This document shows, one piece after another, positions 8,064 to 13,668 of a DNA stretch of 13,668 nucleotides (position 1 is its first letter; each line of letters begins with the position of its first letter). The DNA is taken from NCBI GenBank assembly GCA_937893815.1, contig CALCSH010000289.1, positions 1 through 13,668 on the forward strand. The letters are read 5' to 3'. Both the position numbers and the translations under genes were made by a program. This DNA comes from an uncultured Anaerolineae bacterium. GTDB lineage: Bacteria; Chloroflexota; Anaerolineae; Anaerolineales; UBA11858. The notes beneath the pieces were generated by a model. That model saw only the letters and a list, made by a program, of their open reading frames with translations, was not told the DNA's origin and ran no database searches.

Positions 8064-9167
8064 ATGAGCTATCTCGATCTTGACCACCTGAACAAAGCAT
8101 TTGACGGCGCAATCGCGGTAAATAATTTGAGCTTACACGTAGAAAAAGGAGAATTCGTCTCGTTACTTGGCCCCTCGGGGTGTGGGAAGACGACCACGTT
8201 GCGAATGATCGCTGGCTTCGAGACTCCGGATTCGGGCAGCATTCATTTAGCCGGTGAAGAGATCACCTCCGTGCCCCCCAATCGACGGGGAATGGGTATG
8301 GTTTTTCAATCCTATGCGCTATTCCCCAATATGACAGCCTGGGGCAATGTTGCCTTTGGCTTACGGGTTGCACAGAAATCTCAAAAAGATATTAAGCAAC
8401 GCGTCAACCAGCTACTCGACCTGGTCGGATTATCCAACGCCGGGCACAAATATACCAATGAATTGAGCGGTGGGCAGCAACAACGCGTGGCATTAGCCCG
8501 CGCCTTGGCGATTGAACCCCGAGTGTTGTTACTGGATGAACCGCTCAGCGCCCTTGATGCTGTGGTGCGGGTATCCCTGCGTCACGAAATTCGCCGTATC
8601 CAGACCGCCCTGGGCATAACTACGATCTATGTAACTCACGATCAGGAAGAAGCACTCTCGATCTCGGACCGTGTGGTTGTGATGCGGCAGGCCATGATCG
8701 AGCAAGTGGGCACGCCAGAAGAAATCTACACCCAACCGGACACCCACTTTGTGGCCACATTTGTTGGCACTTCCAATCAGTTTCCAGGCATCTTGAAAGA
8801 TGCTCGTAGCGGGCTGGTAACAAGTGTCAATGGGGATTGGCAAATATCAATACCGCCGATTATGGATGATCATATGCAAAACGGGGATGCGCTGATTGTC
8901 ATCGTTCGACCGGAAGAAATCCGCGTCAGTCAGGCTGAGATTGTTATCGAAGAAGATAATGTTATTACTGCCGTGTTAGAAACGATCACCTTGCTTGGCC
9001 CAGTGACTCGTTTGAGTTTGAGTTTGCCGGGACAGCTCATCATTGCTGATATCAAGACTGTTGATCGAGGCCGTTTTGTTTGTGGTACGTCGGTACAGTT
9101 ATCTTTTCCTCGAAGGGCATGTAGAGTGATGCCGGGGGGCGATATTACCAATGGTGACGATAATTGA
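8064..9167 (+). CDS. ABC transporter ATPase, PotA/FbpC-like
   Basis: This 367-residue cytoplasmic protein energises the importer by hydrolysing ATP. All motifs are present: Walker A GPSGCGKTT (36-44), Q-loop Q82 in VFQSYALFPNMT, signature LSGGQQQRVALARAL (134-148), Walker B LLLDEP (155-160) with D-loop SALD, and H-loop H192 in YVTHDQEEAL. After FVGTSNQFPG (233-242) comes a C-terminal regulatory half with TOBE-like strands (IVIVRPEEIRV). These features fit the polyamine/ferric-ion/sulfate group rather than the classical sugar CUT1 ATPases, although the groups are close. I start at 8064, two bases after the permease stop, because MSYLDLDHLNKAF is the usual family start; a longer frame from 7974 would overlap the permease gene by 88 bases. 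Confidence 0.93.
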   Translation: MSYLDLDHLNKAFDGAIAVNNLSLHVEKGEFVSLLGPSGCGKTTTLRMIAGFETPDSGSIHLAGEEITSVPPNRRGMGMVFQSYALFPNMTAWGNVAFGLRVAQKSQKDIKQRVNQLLDLVGLSNAGHKYTNELSGGQQQRVALARALAIEPRVLLLDEPLSALDAVVRVSLRHEIRRIQTALGITTIYVTHDQEEALSISDRVVVMRQAMIEQVGTPEEIYTQPDTHFVATFVGTSNQFPGILKDARSGLVTSVNGDWQISIPPIMDDHMQNGDALIVIVRPEEIRVSQAEIVIEEDNVITAVLETITLLGPVTRLSLSLPGQLIIADIKTVDRGRFVCGTSVQLSFPRRACRVMPGGDITNGDDN

Positions 9168-9183
9168 GCCGGATAGCGAATTG

Positions 9184-9192
9184 AAAGGAGGT
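9184..9192 (+). promoter_or_regulatory. Orphan perfect Shine-Dalgarno sequence
   Basis: AAAGGAGGT is as strong a ribosome site as can be, yet no ATG, GTG or TTG at useful spacing opens a frame of any length. An ATT at 9204 would start only a 16-codon frame. It lies between the ATPase stop and the lipoprotein gene, which has its own GGAGG. It could be a remnant of an older gene start. Confidence 0.4.
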
Positions 9193-9293
9193 CCCTAAAA
9201 ACCATTAGAGTTTCCAAACTGTGTGATGAAGTCACCCTCACGATTGGATGACATCCTGGTACTTTATCAAAAAGATTCTGGAGGAAAATAAAA

Positions 9294-10397
9294 ATGAAGA
9301 TTAAGCTTGCCTTTAGTTTCCTAATGGTCGCAGCGCTGGTGCTTCTGCTCTCTGCTTGTCAACCGGCGCCAGTTGCTGAAGAAGCCCCTCCCGCGGCAGC
9401 CGAAGCAGACGCTGCCGTTCCCGCCGATGCTATGGCCACACTTATCGAGGCTGCCAAGGCCGAAGGTGAGATCGTTAGCTATGGTTTGCCCGATGACTGG
9501 GTTAACTACGGTGGCATGTGGGCAGTGTATGAGAGTAAGTATGGCATCACCCATCTAGACACGGACATGGGCAGTGGTGAAATCATCGCCGCGCTGCAAG
9601 CCGAAAAAGGCGCTGGTGTAGCGGATATCACTGACCTGGGAGTCAACTTCGCCAATCAGGTCGTTCAAGACGGCCTTTCTCAACCCTATAAACATGCATA
9701 CTGGGATGAGATTCCTGATTATGCTAAAGATGCGAATGGAGCCTGGTCTGCTGCCTATTGGGGAGCTATCGGATTCTGCGTCAATACGGATCTAGTAGAA
9801 AATGTCCCCATGAGTTGGGCCGACTTACTGGATGAGCAGTATCAGGGTATGGTCTCTATGAAGGACCCCCGCAAATCCGGAACGGCCAACTCGGTTGTAC
9901 TGGGAGCCGCTTTTGGCAACGGAGGCGATGAAAGCAACGTTCAACCTGGTCTGGATTACTTTGCCGAGATGATCGCCAAGGGACAGTTGAATGCGGTTTC
10001 CCCAGGAACATCCCAAATCCAGGCTGGTGAGGCCCCGATTGCCTTGTTCTGGGATTTCGATTGCCTGAGCAAAGCCGAGGAATTGGGCATGCCCTTGCAG
10101 TTGGTCATCCCCAGCGATGGCACGGTTGCCGGTCTGTACACGCAGTTCGTGACCGCCGATGCGCCACATCCCAATGCTGCGAAACTGCTGCTTGAGTTGG
10201 AATTCTCAGACGAAGGTCAACTGGCTTACGCTCAGGGATTTACGCACCCAATCCGCAATATTGAACTGCCTGCAGATCTGGCTGCCAAATTCCCACCCGC
10301 GTCAGCTTATGATAACGTTCACTTCCCTCAGGATTTCTCCATGCTGACTTCTGCTGCCGAGGCAATTGCCAGTGGCTGGGAGAGTATCGCTCAATAG
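9294..10397 (+). CDS. ABC transporter substrate-binding lipoprotein (type 2 periplasmic-binding fold)
   Basis: This 367-residue protein is exported, lipid-anchored and captures the ligand for the importer. The signal peptide has a short basic start (MKIK), a hydrophobic core and a lipobox Leu-Ser-Ala-Cys with C22 as the modified residue. An Ala/Pro/Glu linker runs to about residue 45. The mature domain has the pattern of ferric-ion/polyamine binding proteins: IIAALQAEKGAGVADITDLG, YWGAIGFCVNTDLV, SWADLLDEQYQGMVSMKDPR, and a late PNAAKLLLEL with SDEGQLAYAQ. Ferric-binding proteins use a tyrosine pair near the C-terminus; I do not see a convincing YY here, so iron is unlikely. Beside sugar enzymes, the ligand is more likely an organic compound. 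A GGAGG sits 8-12 bases before the ATG. Confidence 0.88.
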   Translation: MKIKLAFSFLMVAALVLLLSACQPAPVAEEAPPAAAEADAAVPADAMATLIEAAKAEGEIVSYGLPDDWVNYGGMWAVYESKYGITHLDTDMGSGEIIAALQAEKGAGVADITDLGVNFANQVVQDGLSQPYKHAYWDEIPDYAKDANGAWSAAYWGAIGFCVNTDLVENVPMSWADLLDEQYQGMVSMKDPRKSGTANSVVLGAAFGNGGDESNVQPGLDYFAEMIAKGQLNAVSPGTSQIQAGEAPIALFWDFDCLSKAEELGMPLQLVIPSDGTVAGLYTQFVTADAPHPNAAKLLLELEFSDEGQLAYAQGFTHPIRNIELPADLAAKFPPASAYDNVHFPQDFSMLTSAAEAIASGWESIAQ

Positions 10398-10414
10398 ATT
10401 TCATCAAGCACGTC

Positions 10415-10434
10415 TACAGGGGACACACCCTGTA
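10415..10434. terminator. Weak stem-loop after the binding-protein gene
   Basis: TACAGGG and CCCTGTA form a 7-bp stem with a 6-base loop, 18 bases after the stop codon. No T-run follows, so it is at best a weak attenuator or an mRNA 3'-end stabiliser. Such structures often set binding-protein mRNA levels apart from those of downstream genes. It could also be an operator. Confidence 0.35.
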
Positions 10435-10564
10435 TGGATAAGCGCACGTTCGGATCGTCAGAATGAGGGGGGTCTGGCGATCCGGAGTGAGCCATTTGTG
10501 CCTGGAGAAGACTCTCTAGAACCATCGAGAAGAATTTTAGATACCGGGTTTCGTCTAGCAAAAT

Positions 10565-10595
10565 TTAGCATCGATTCCCGTGGGCAGGGTATACT
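10565..10595 (+). promoter_or_regulatory. Possible internal promoter for the DeoR-family gene
   Basis: TATACT at 10590-10595 is a good -10 box; TTAGCA at 10565-10570 matches the -35 consensus at four of six bases with a rather long 19-base spacer. The direct repeat AAATTTAG (10561-10568 and 10603-10610) brackets it and could be an autoregulatory site. The regulator gene lies 229 bases after the preceding stop, so its own promoter is plausible. Confidence 0.3.
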
Positions 10596-10626
10596 TGGGA
10601 AAAAATTTAGAAAACTAGGATACAGC

Positions 10627-11424
10627 ATGACCGATCATTTGAATGCGCGCCAGCGCCGCGACTCGATTGCTCGCCTTGTTCGAGATCGGGGACGGGTTCA
10701 AGTAACGGAGTTGATGGCAGAGTTTGACCTGACAGACACTTCCATCCGCCGTGATCTCTCGATCTTGGAAGGAAAAGGCATTCTTCGCCGTGTCCACGGT
10801 GGAGCGATTTCCACCAGCGAGGGTATGCAAATCAACGCCCTGGAGGAACGCATCAATCACCTCGGACTCGAAAAACGATGTATCGGAGCCGCCGCCGCGA
10901 GCCTTATTCAGGCAAAAGATGTAATTATTCTCGATTCTGGTACGACCGTTTTACAAGTCGCCCGACATATCCCCGAAAGCTTACGGCAGATGGGAACGCT
11001 GCGCATCGTCACAAACTCAACATTACTTTTGGATGAAATGGGTCTCTGGGCTACACCCAATCTTTTGTTGTTGGGGGGTATTTTTCTACCAGAACACCGC
11101 GCCACAGTTGGGCCTGAGCTTTTGGGCTGTTTGAAACAAATATCCGCAACCCGGGCTTTCCTGGGGTGTGATGGTCTCACACTCGATGGCGGAATTACCA
11201 GCGCTCACCCCCTTATCGCCGAAGCGGGCAGGATGATGGCTTCGCGATCAGAGCAATTGATTGTATTGGCAGACCATACGAAACTGGGTAAGGCAGGATT
11301 TGTTCCCATTATGCCAATCGAAAGAATCGATCTATTGATCACGGATGCGCGCGCACCGGAGGAAATAATTACCAGTCTTCGCAAGCGTGGAATTCAAGTT
11401 CTAGTGGTCCAAGAGGATCCGTGA
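10627..11424 (+). CDS. DeoR-family transcriptional regulator
   Basis: This 265-residue protein is a DNA-binding repressor of sugar catabolism genes. The N-terminal winged helix-turn-helix (about residues 6-58) shows the DeoR signature: RQRRDSIARLVRDRGRVQV, then ELMAEFDLTDTSIRRDLSIL and GILRRVHGGA. The C-terminal sensor domain has the family's phosphate-site pattern ILDSGTTVLQVA, followed by RIVTNSTLLL, LLLLGGIFLPEHRATVGP and the late VLADHTKLGKAGF. Sugar phosphates usually act as inducers, fitting the kinase product of this cluster. I start at 10627, where AGGA precedes the ATG by 7 bases; an open frame back to 10366 overlaps the binding-protein gene and has no DeoR features. Its place at the end of the cluster suggests local control. 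The operator is unknown; see the TTGAYAATGTCAA motif. Confidence 0.9.
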   Translation: MTDHLNARQRRDSIARLVRDRGRVQVTELMAEFDLTDTSIRRDLSILEGKGILRRVHGGAISTSEGMQINALEERINHLGLEKRCIGAAAASLIQAKDVIILDSGTTVLQVARHIPESLRQMGTLRIVTNSTLLLDEMGLWATPNLLLLGGIFLPEHRATVGPELLGCLKQISATRAFLGCDGLTLDGGITSAHPLIAEAGRMMASRSEQLIVLADHTKLGKAGFVPIMPIERIDLLITDARAPEEIITSLRKRGIQVLVVQEDP

Positions 11425-11557
11425 TACAAAATCACAAGAAAGGAAAGAATAGTAGCGGATAAACATTCAAGAGGTCGGCCATATCCTGCTAAGTGTACCG
11501 CTATAGGAGTGTTGAGGCACTGGTAAAATGATATTGTCCACAACAGAATTCCAGGTA

Positions 11558-11576
11558 AATAGCTTGACAATGTCAA
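11558..11576. promoter_or_regulatory. Palindromic motif TTGACAATGTCAA before the sirtuin gene
   Basis: TTGACAATGTCAA at 11564-11576 is a perfect 6-1-6 palindrome. With its left flank the 19-base stretch matches 1741-1759 at 17 positions and the reverse complement of 1846-1864 at 16. It ends six bases before the sirtuin ATG, where a bound protein would block transcription or translation. It could be a repressor site, or a solo end of the MITE-like element at 1742-1864. TTGACA could also act as a -35 box, but no -10 box would fit before the start codon. Confidence 0.5.
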
Positions 11577-11582
11577 AATAGA

Positions 11583-12377
11583 ATGGACGAAATGATTAAC
11601 CAAAGAAACATCGAGCGAGTTGCAGAAATTCTAGTGCGCCATCCATGTTGTGTGGCACTCACTGGCGCTGGCCTTTCTACTCCATCAGGCTTACCCGACT
11701 TTCGGAGTCCTGGTACGGGGTTGTGGGAACGAATAGAAAAAATACCTGGCGGTCAATCTGAGGTGATGACCCTTCAAGGATTCAAGGAGAAACCTGAAGC
11801 GTTTTACAGACACTTTCACTCATTTCTAGAGATGATAGTATCTGCGAAGCCAAACCAAGCGCATATTGCAGTAGCGAAGTTGGAGGCTGGTGGCTATATT
11901 CAAGCAATAATCACCATGAATGGGGACATGCTTCACCAGAAAGCTGGTTCACAAAGAGTTATAGAAATACACGGCACAATTGGCAGGGCTGTTTGTATGA
12001 GTTGCTATCAGTATGATCAAGGCGAGTATCATTGGCAGCGATATCTTGAGAACGGTAAAATCCCACAATGTCGTCGCTGTGGTGGAGTCATGAAACCAGA
12101 TGTAATATTGCCTGGTGAGCAATTGCCTGTGCAGATGGTGTTGACCGCAAAAAAACTGTTACGTGAATGCGATGTGATCATGGCAATAGGTACATCATTT
12201 TCTGGTGGTCCGGTTATGAACTGGATAGAGAAGGCGTGTGAGCAGAGAAAGAAATTGTTGATCATTAACTCAAATCCCACAATATTGGATGCGGTCGCAG
12301 AAATAGCGATTAGGGCTGATGTTGCAGATGTATTGCCAGCCATTGGAGAAAAACTGGGCATCGCTAATTATGGATGA
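11583..12377 (+). CDS. Sir2-family NAD-dependent protein deacylase (sirtuin), variant active site
   Basis: This 264-residue protein removes acyl groups from lysines using NAD. Visible features are the NAD loop GAGLSTPSGLPDFRS (28-42), catalytic H130 in IEIHGTIGRAVCMSC, zinc cysteines C138, C141, C163 and C166, then KPDVILPGE, GTSFSGGPV and LIINSNPT. The motif normally read TQNIDGLH is here TMNGDMLH (111-118). N113, D115 and H118 are kept, but the Gln that contacts NAD ribose in characterised sirtuins is Met112. Activity may therefore be altered. ATG at 11583 and at 11592 are both possible; neither has a strong ribosome site. The gene is richer in A/T than the cluster before it and stands behind its own palindrome. 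A role in controlling acylated metabolic enzymes would be typical, but nothing here proves a link to the sugar cluster. Confidence 0.87.
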   Translation: MDEMINQRNIERVAEILVRHPCCVALTGAGLSTPSGLPDFRSPGTGLWERIEKIPGGQSEVMTLQGFKEKPEAFYRHFHSFLEMIVSAKPNQAHIAVAKLEAGGYIQAIITMNGDMLHQKAGSQRVIEIHGTIGRAVCMSCYQYDQGEYHWQRYLENGKIPQCRRCGGVMKPDVILPGEQLPVQMVLTAKKLLRECDVIMAIGTSFSGGPVMNWIEKACEQRKKLLIINSNPTILDAVAEIAIRADVADVLPAIGEKLGIANYG

Positions 12378-12393
12378 CTTTGCAAAAAGCCAC

Positions 12394-12413
12394 GCAGCCT
12401 TGCGATAGGCTGC
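12394..12413. terminator. Stem-loop after the sirtuin gene
   Basis: GCAGCCT (12394-12400) and AGGCTGC (12407-12413) form a perfect 7-bp stem with a 6-base loop, 16 bases after the stop. No T-run follows directly; a T6 tract occurs only near 12455. It suggests a transcript end or mRNA 3' structure but is not a canonical intrinsic terminator. Confidence 0.4.
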
Positions 12414-12537
12414 TGGGATTCATACCGAAGAAGGAAGACGATTCTAACTTCGAGATTTTTTCGCTTGCAAATGATGTTCGCGCTACCTTATACCAACAAA
12501 TGTCAACTGTACGCTGCCCTAAAAAGATAAACACGAT

Positions 12538-13308
12538 ATGAACGAGACATTCAAAAAAAGACTTAATCGTGGCGACCTTCTAATCGGCACCATAATAACA
12601 ATTGCATCGCCTGAAATTGGTGAGATTTATTCTGGGGCTGGATTTGATTGGTTGTTTATCGATTTAGAACATAGTGCTTTGAGTGTAAAGGATGCCCAAG
12701 TAATCTTGCAATCAACATCCTTAGGAACACCGTGTTTGATACGCGTGCCATCTCTCGACGATATCTGGATAAAAAAAGCGCTTGATATTGGTGCGTCTGG
12801 CATCATCATCCCGCAAGTCAAAACGGCGGAGGATGCACAAAAGGCGGTACAGCTATGTAAATATCCCCCGGAAGGATTTCGGAGCGTTGGAATTGGGAGA
12901 GCTCAGGGGTACGGCGAGAATTTCCAAGAATATGTTATCAATGCCAACGATAATATTGCTGTGATTATTCAAATTGAACATAAAGATGCAGTTAAAAATA
13001 TGGGGGACATCATTAAGGTAGCGGGTATTGACAGTGTGTTCATTGGGCCATATGATCTTTCAGCAAGTATGAATAAAATTGGACGCATTGCCGATGCAGA
13101 TATTCAGAATGCAATCGCACAGGTAAAAGAAATTGCAGAAAGAGCAAACATTCCACTTGGAATTTTTGGAGCAACTGTCGATGCGGTTCGGCCATATATT
13201 ATGAATGGTTACACGTTGGTAGCGATTGGAATTGATACAATGCTTATCAGTAACGCGGCAAAAGGCATGATAGAAAAGATTAAACACATTGGCGGAAATA
13301 TCGGTTAA
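12538..13308 (+). CDS. HpcH/HpaI-family class II aldolase
   Basis: This 256-residue protein belongs to the metal-dependent pyruvate aldolases that cleave 2-keto-3-deoxy or 4-hydroxy-2-keto acids to pyruvate (or oxaloacetate-type donors) and an aldehyde. The key residues line up with HpcH: H45 in FIDLEHSAL, R69 in LIRVPS, metal ligands E147 in IIQIEHKDA and D173 in VFIGPYDLSAS. The stretch PPEGFRSVGIGRAQGYG (110-126) matches the conserved GxRxxGxxRA region. Length is normal. The ATG at 12538 has only a poor ribosome site. A gap of 160 bases follows the sirtuin gene, so it may have its own promoter. Its substrate, perhaps a keto-deoxy sugar acid such as keto-deoxy-rhamnonate, cannot be read from the sequence. 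The aldehyde products of the first aldolase and of this one might overlap, but that is speculation. Confidence 0.88.
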   Translation: MNETFKKRLNRGDLLIGTIITIASPEIGEIYSGAGFDWLFIDLEHSALSVKDAQVILQSTSLGTPCLIRVPSLDDIWIKKALDIGASGIIIPQVKTAEDAQKAVQLCKYPPEGFRSVGIGRAQGYGENFQEYVINANDNIAVIIQIEHKDAVKNMGDIIKVAGIDSVFIGPYDLSASMNKIGRIADADIQNAIAQVKEIAERANIPLGIFGATVDAVRPYIMNGYTLVAIGIDTMLISNAAKGMIEKIKHIGGNIG

Positions 13309-13374
13309 CCGCGACCGCACTCCGGCCAACCTTCGGTTAAGATACCTCCATTGGGGGTCGCCCTTAATGATTGC

Positions 13375-13392
13375 AGATGGGCATCTTTTTTT
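13375..13392 (+). terminator. Weak intrinsic terminator candidate
   Basis: AGAT (13375-13378) and ATCT (13383-13386) form a short stem with loop GGGC, followed by an unbroken run of seven T (13386-13392). A longer but poorer dyad, GCCC (13360-13363) with GGGC (13379-13382), overlaps it. The T-run and its place about 65 bases after the aldolase stop favour a terminator; the stem is weak. Confidence 0.35.
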
Positions 13393-13489
13393 CGATCAGC
13401 AGTTCATGGTCACGTGAAGGTAGTCAATGCTTTAACCTGAGTTTCGGGTCAGAGAACGCAATCCACTACTTCAGCAGTTTATCGAGCAC

Positions 13490-13554
13490 GTAACTGCTCA
13501 GCCTCGAACCAAAGAAAGCCGAAAAAACGGGTATGCGTGGGGCTGAGCAGTTAC
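13490..13554. mobile_element. 65-bp miniature element with IS66-like ends and 8-bp target duplication
   Basis: Perfect 14-bp terminal inverted repeats, GTAACTGCTCAGCC at 13490-13503 and its reverse complement at 13541-13554, enclose 37 bases without coding capacity. They are flanked by the direct repeat TCGAGCAC at 13482-13489 and 13555-13562. Ends starting with GTAA and an 8-bp duplication are the known hallmarks of the IS66 family, so this is most likely a non-autonomous IS66 derivative mobilised in trans. It lies just upstream of the lipoprotein gene at 13587 and may have separated that gene from its original promoter. The structure is read directly from the sequence; the family is inferred. 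Confidence 0.85.
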
Positions 13555-13586
13555 TCGAGCACAATCAATTCAATGGAAATTAGGAA

Positions 13587-13668
13587 ATGAATAAGACAAA
13601 ATGGTATTTTTTCTTGTCGCGTGTGATTTTTATATTTTGGGTGAGCGGATGCTCCGACACCTCTGTCC
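13587..13668 (+). CDS. Start of a lipoprotein gene, cut by the window edge
   Basis: The first 27 codons show a bacterial lipoprotein signal: a basic start (MNKTK), a hydrophobic core rich in Phe, Ile and Trp, and a lipobox Val-Ser-Gly-Cys with C22 as the residue to be lipidated, followed by Ser-Asp. TAGGA precedes the ATG closely. The rest lies outside the window, so function is unknown. A substrate-binding protein of another transporter would be a common case. The frame runs open to the last base. Confidence 0.65.
   Translation, partial: MNKTKWYFFLSRVIFIFWVSGCSDTSV

Noticed and set aside
9294..10397. Binding protein as a ferric-iron receptor
   Set aside because: The characteristic tyrosine pair was not seen, and the neighbours are sugar enzymes.
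10366..10626. N-terminal extension of the DeoR-family protein
   Set aside because: The open frame overlaps the end of the binding-protein gene, lacks domain features, and a good ribosome site precedes the ATG at 10627 where the normal DeoR start occurs.

Overview
The window looks like a piece of a bacterial chromosome, probably from the Chloroflexota (Anaerolineae-like). The main hint is the style of the solute-binding lipoprotein: a Leu-Ser-Ala-Cys lipobox followed by a long Ala/Pro/Glu linker. All intact genes lie on the + strand; only the transposase remnant at the left is on the - strand. No rRNA, tRNA or CRISPR array was seen. The taxon is an inference from gene style, not from a marker gene.

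Layout. (1) 145-1406: an IS4-superfamily transposase on the - strand, frame-broken near its 3' end by what looks like a 23-bp insertion holding a small palindrome. (2) 1407-1901: an A/T-rich gap without a credible gene. It holds a MITE-like structure: 25-bp perfect hairpin arms nested between 13-bp inverted repeats. (3) 1902-11424: a co-directional cluster of tightly packed genes encoding a class I (DhnA-type) aldolase, an FGGY carbohydrate kinase, an AraA/FucI-like sugar isomerase, the fragment of an unrecognised enzyme, an ABC importer of the polyamine/ferric-ion type (two permeases, ATPase, substrate-binding lipoprotein) and a DeoR-family repressor. (4) 11583-13308: two visibly more A/T-rich genes, a sirtuin with an altered NAD-site motif and an HpcH/HpaI-type aldolase. 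(5) 13490-13668: a 65-bp miniature element with IS66-like ends and an 8-bp target duplication, then the first 27 codons of a lipoprotein gene cut off by the window edge.

How the genes may work together. The ABC system would import a small carbohydrate or related compound. The isomerase would convert an aldose to a ketose, the kinase would phosphorylate it, and the aldolase would cleave the ketose phosphate to a three-carbon phosphate and an aldehyde. The DeoR protein would repress the cluster until a sugar phosphate accumulates. This follows the logic of L-fucose catabolism (isomerase, FGGY kinase, aldolase), but with a class I aldolase and an importer of a type not normally tied to sugars. 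The substrate cannot be read from the sequence.

A 13-bp motif, TTGAYAATGTCAA, occurs twice around the hairpin before the catabolic cluster and once, as a perfect palindrome, just before the sirtuin gene. It could be the end of a mobile repeat or a shared operator.
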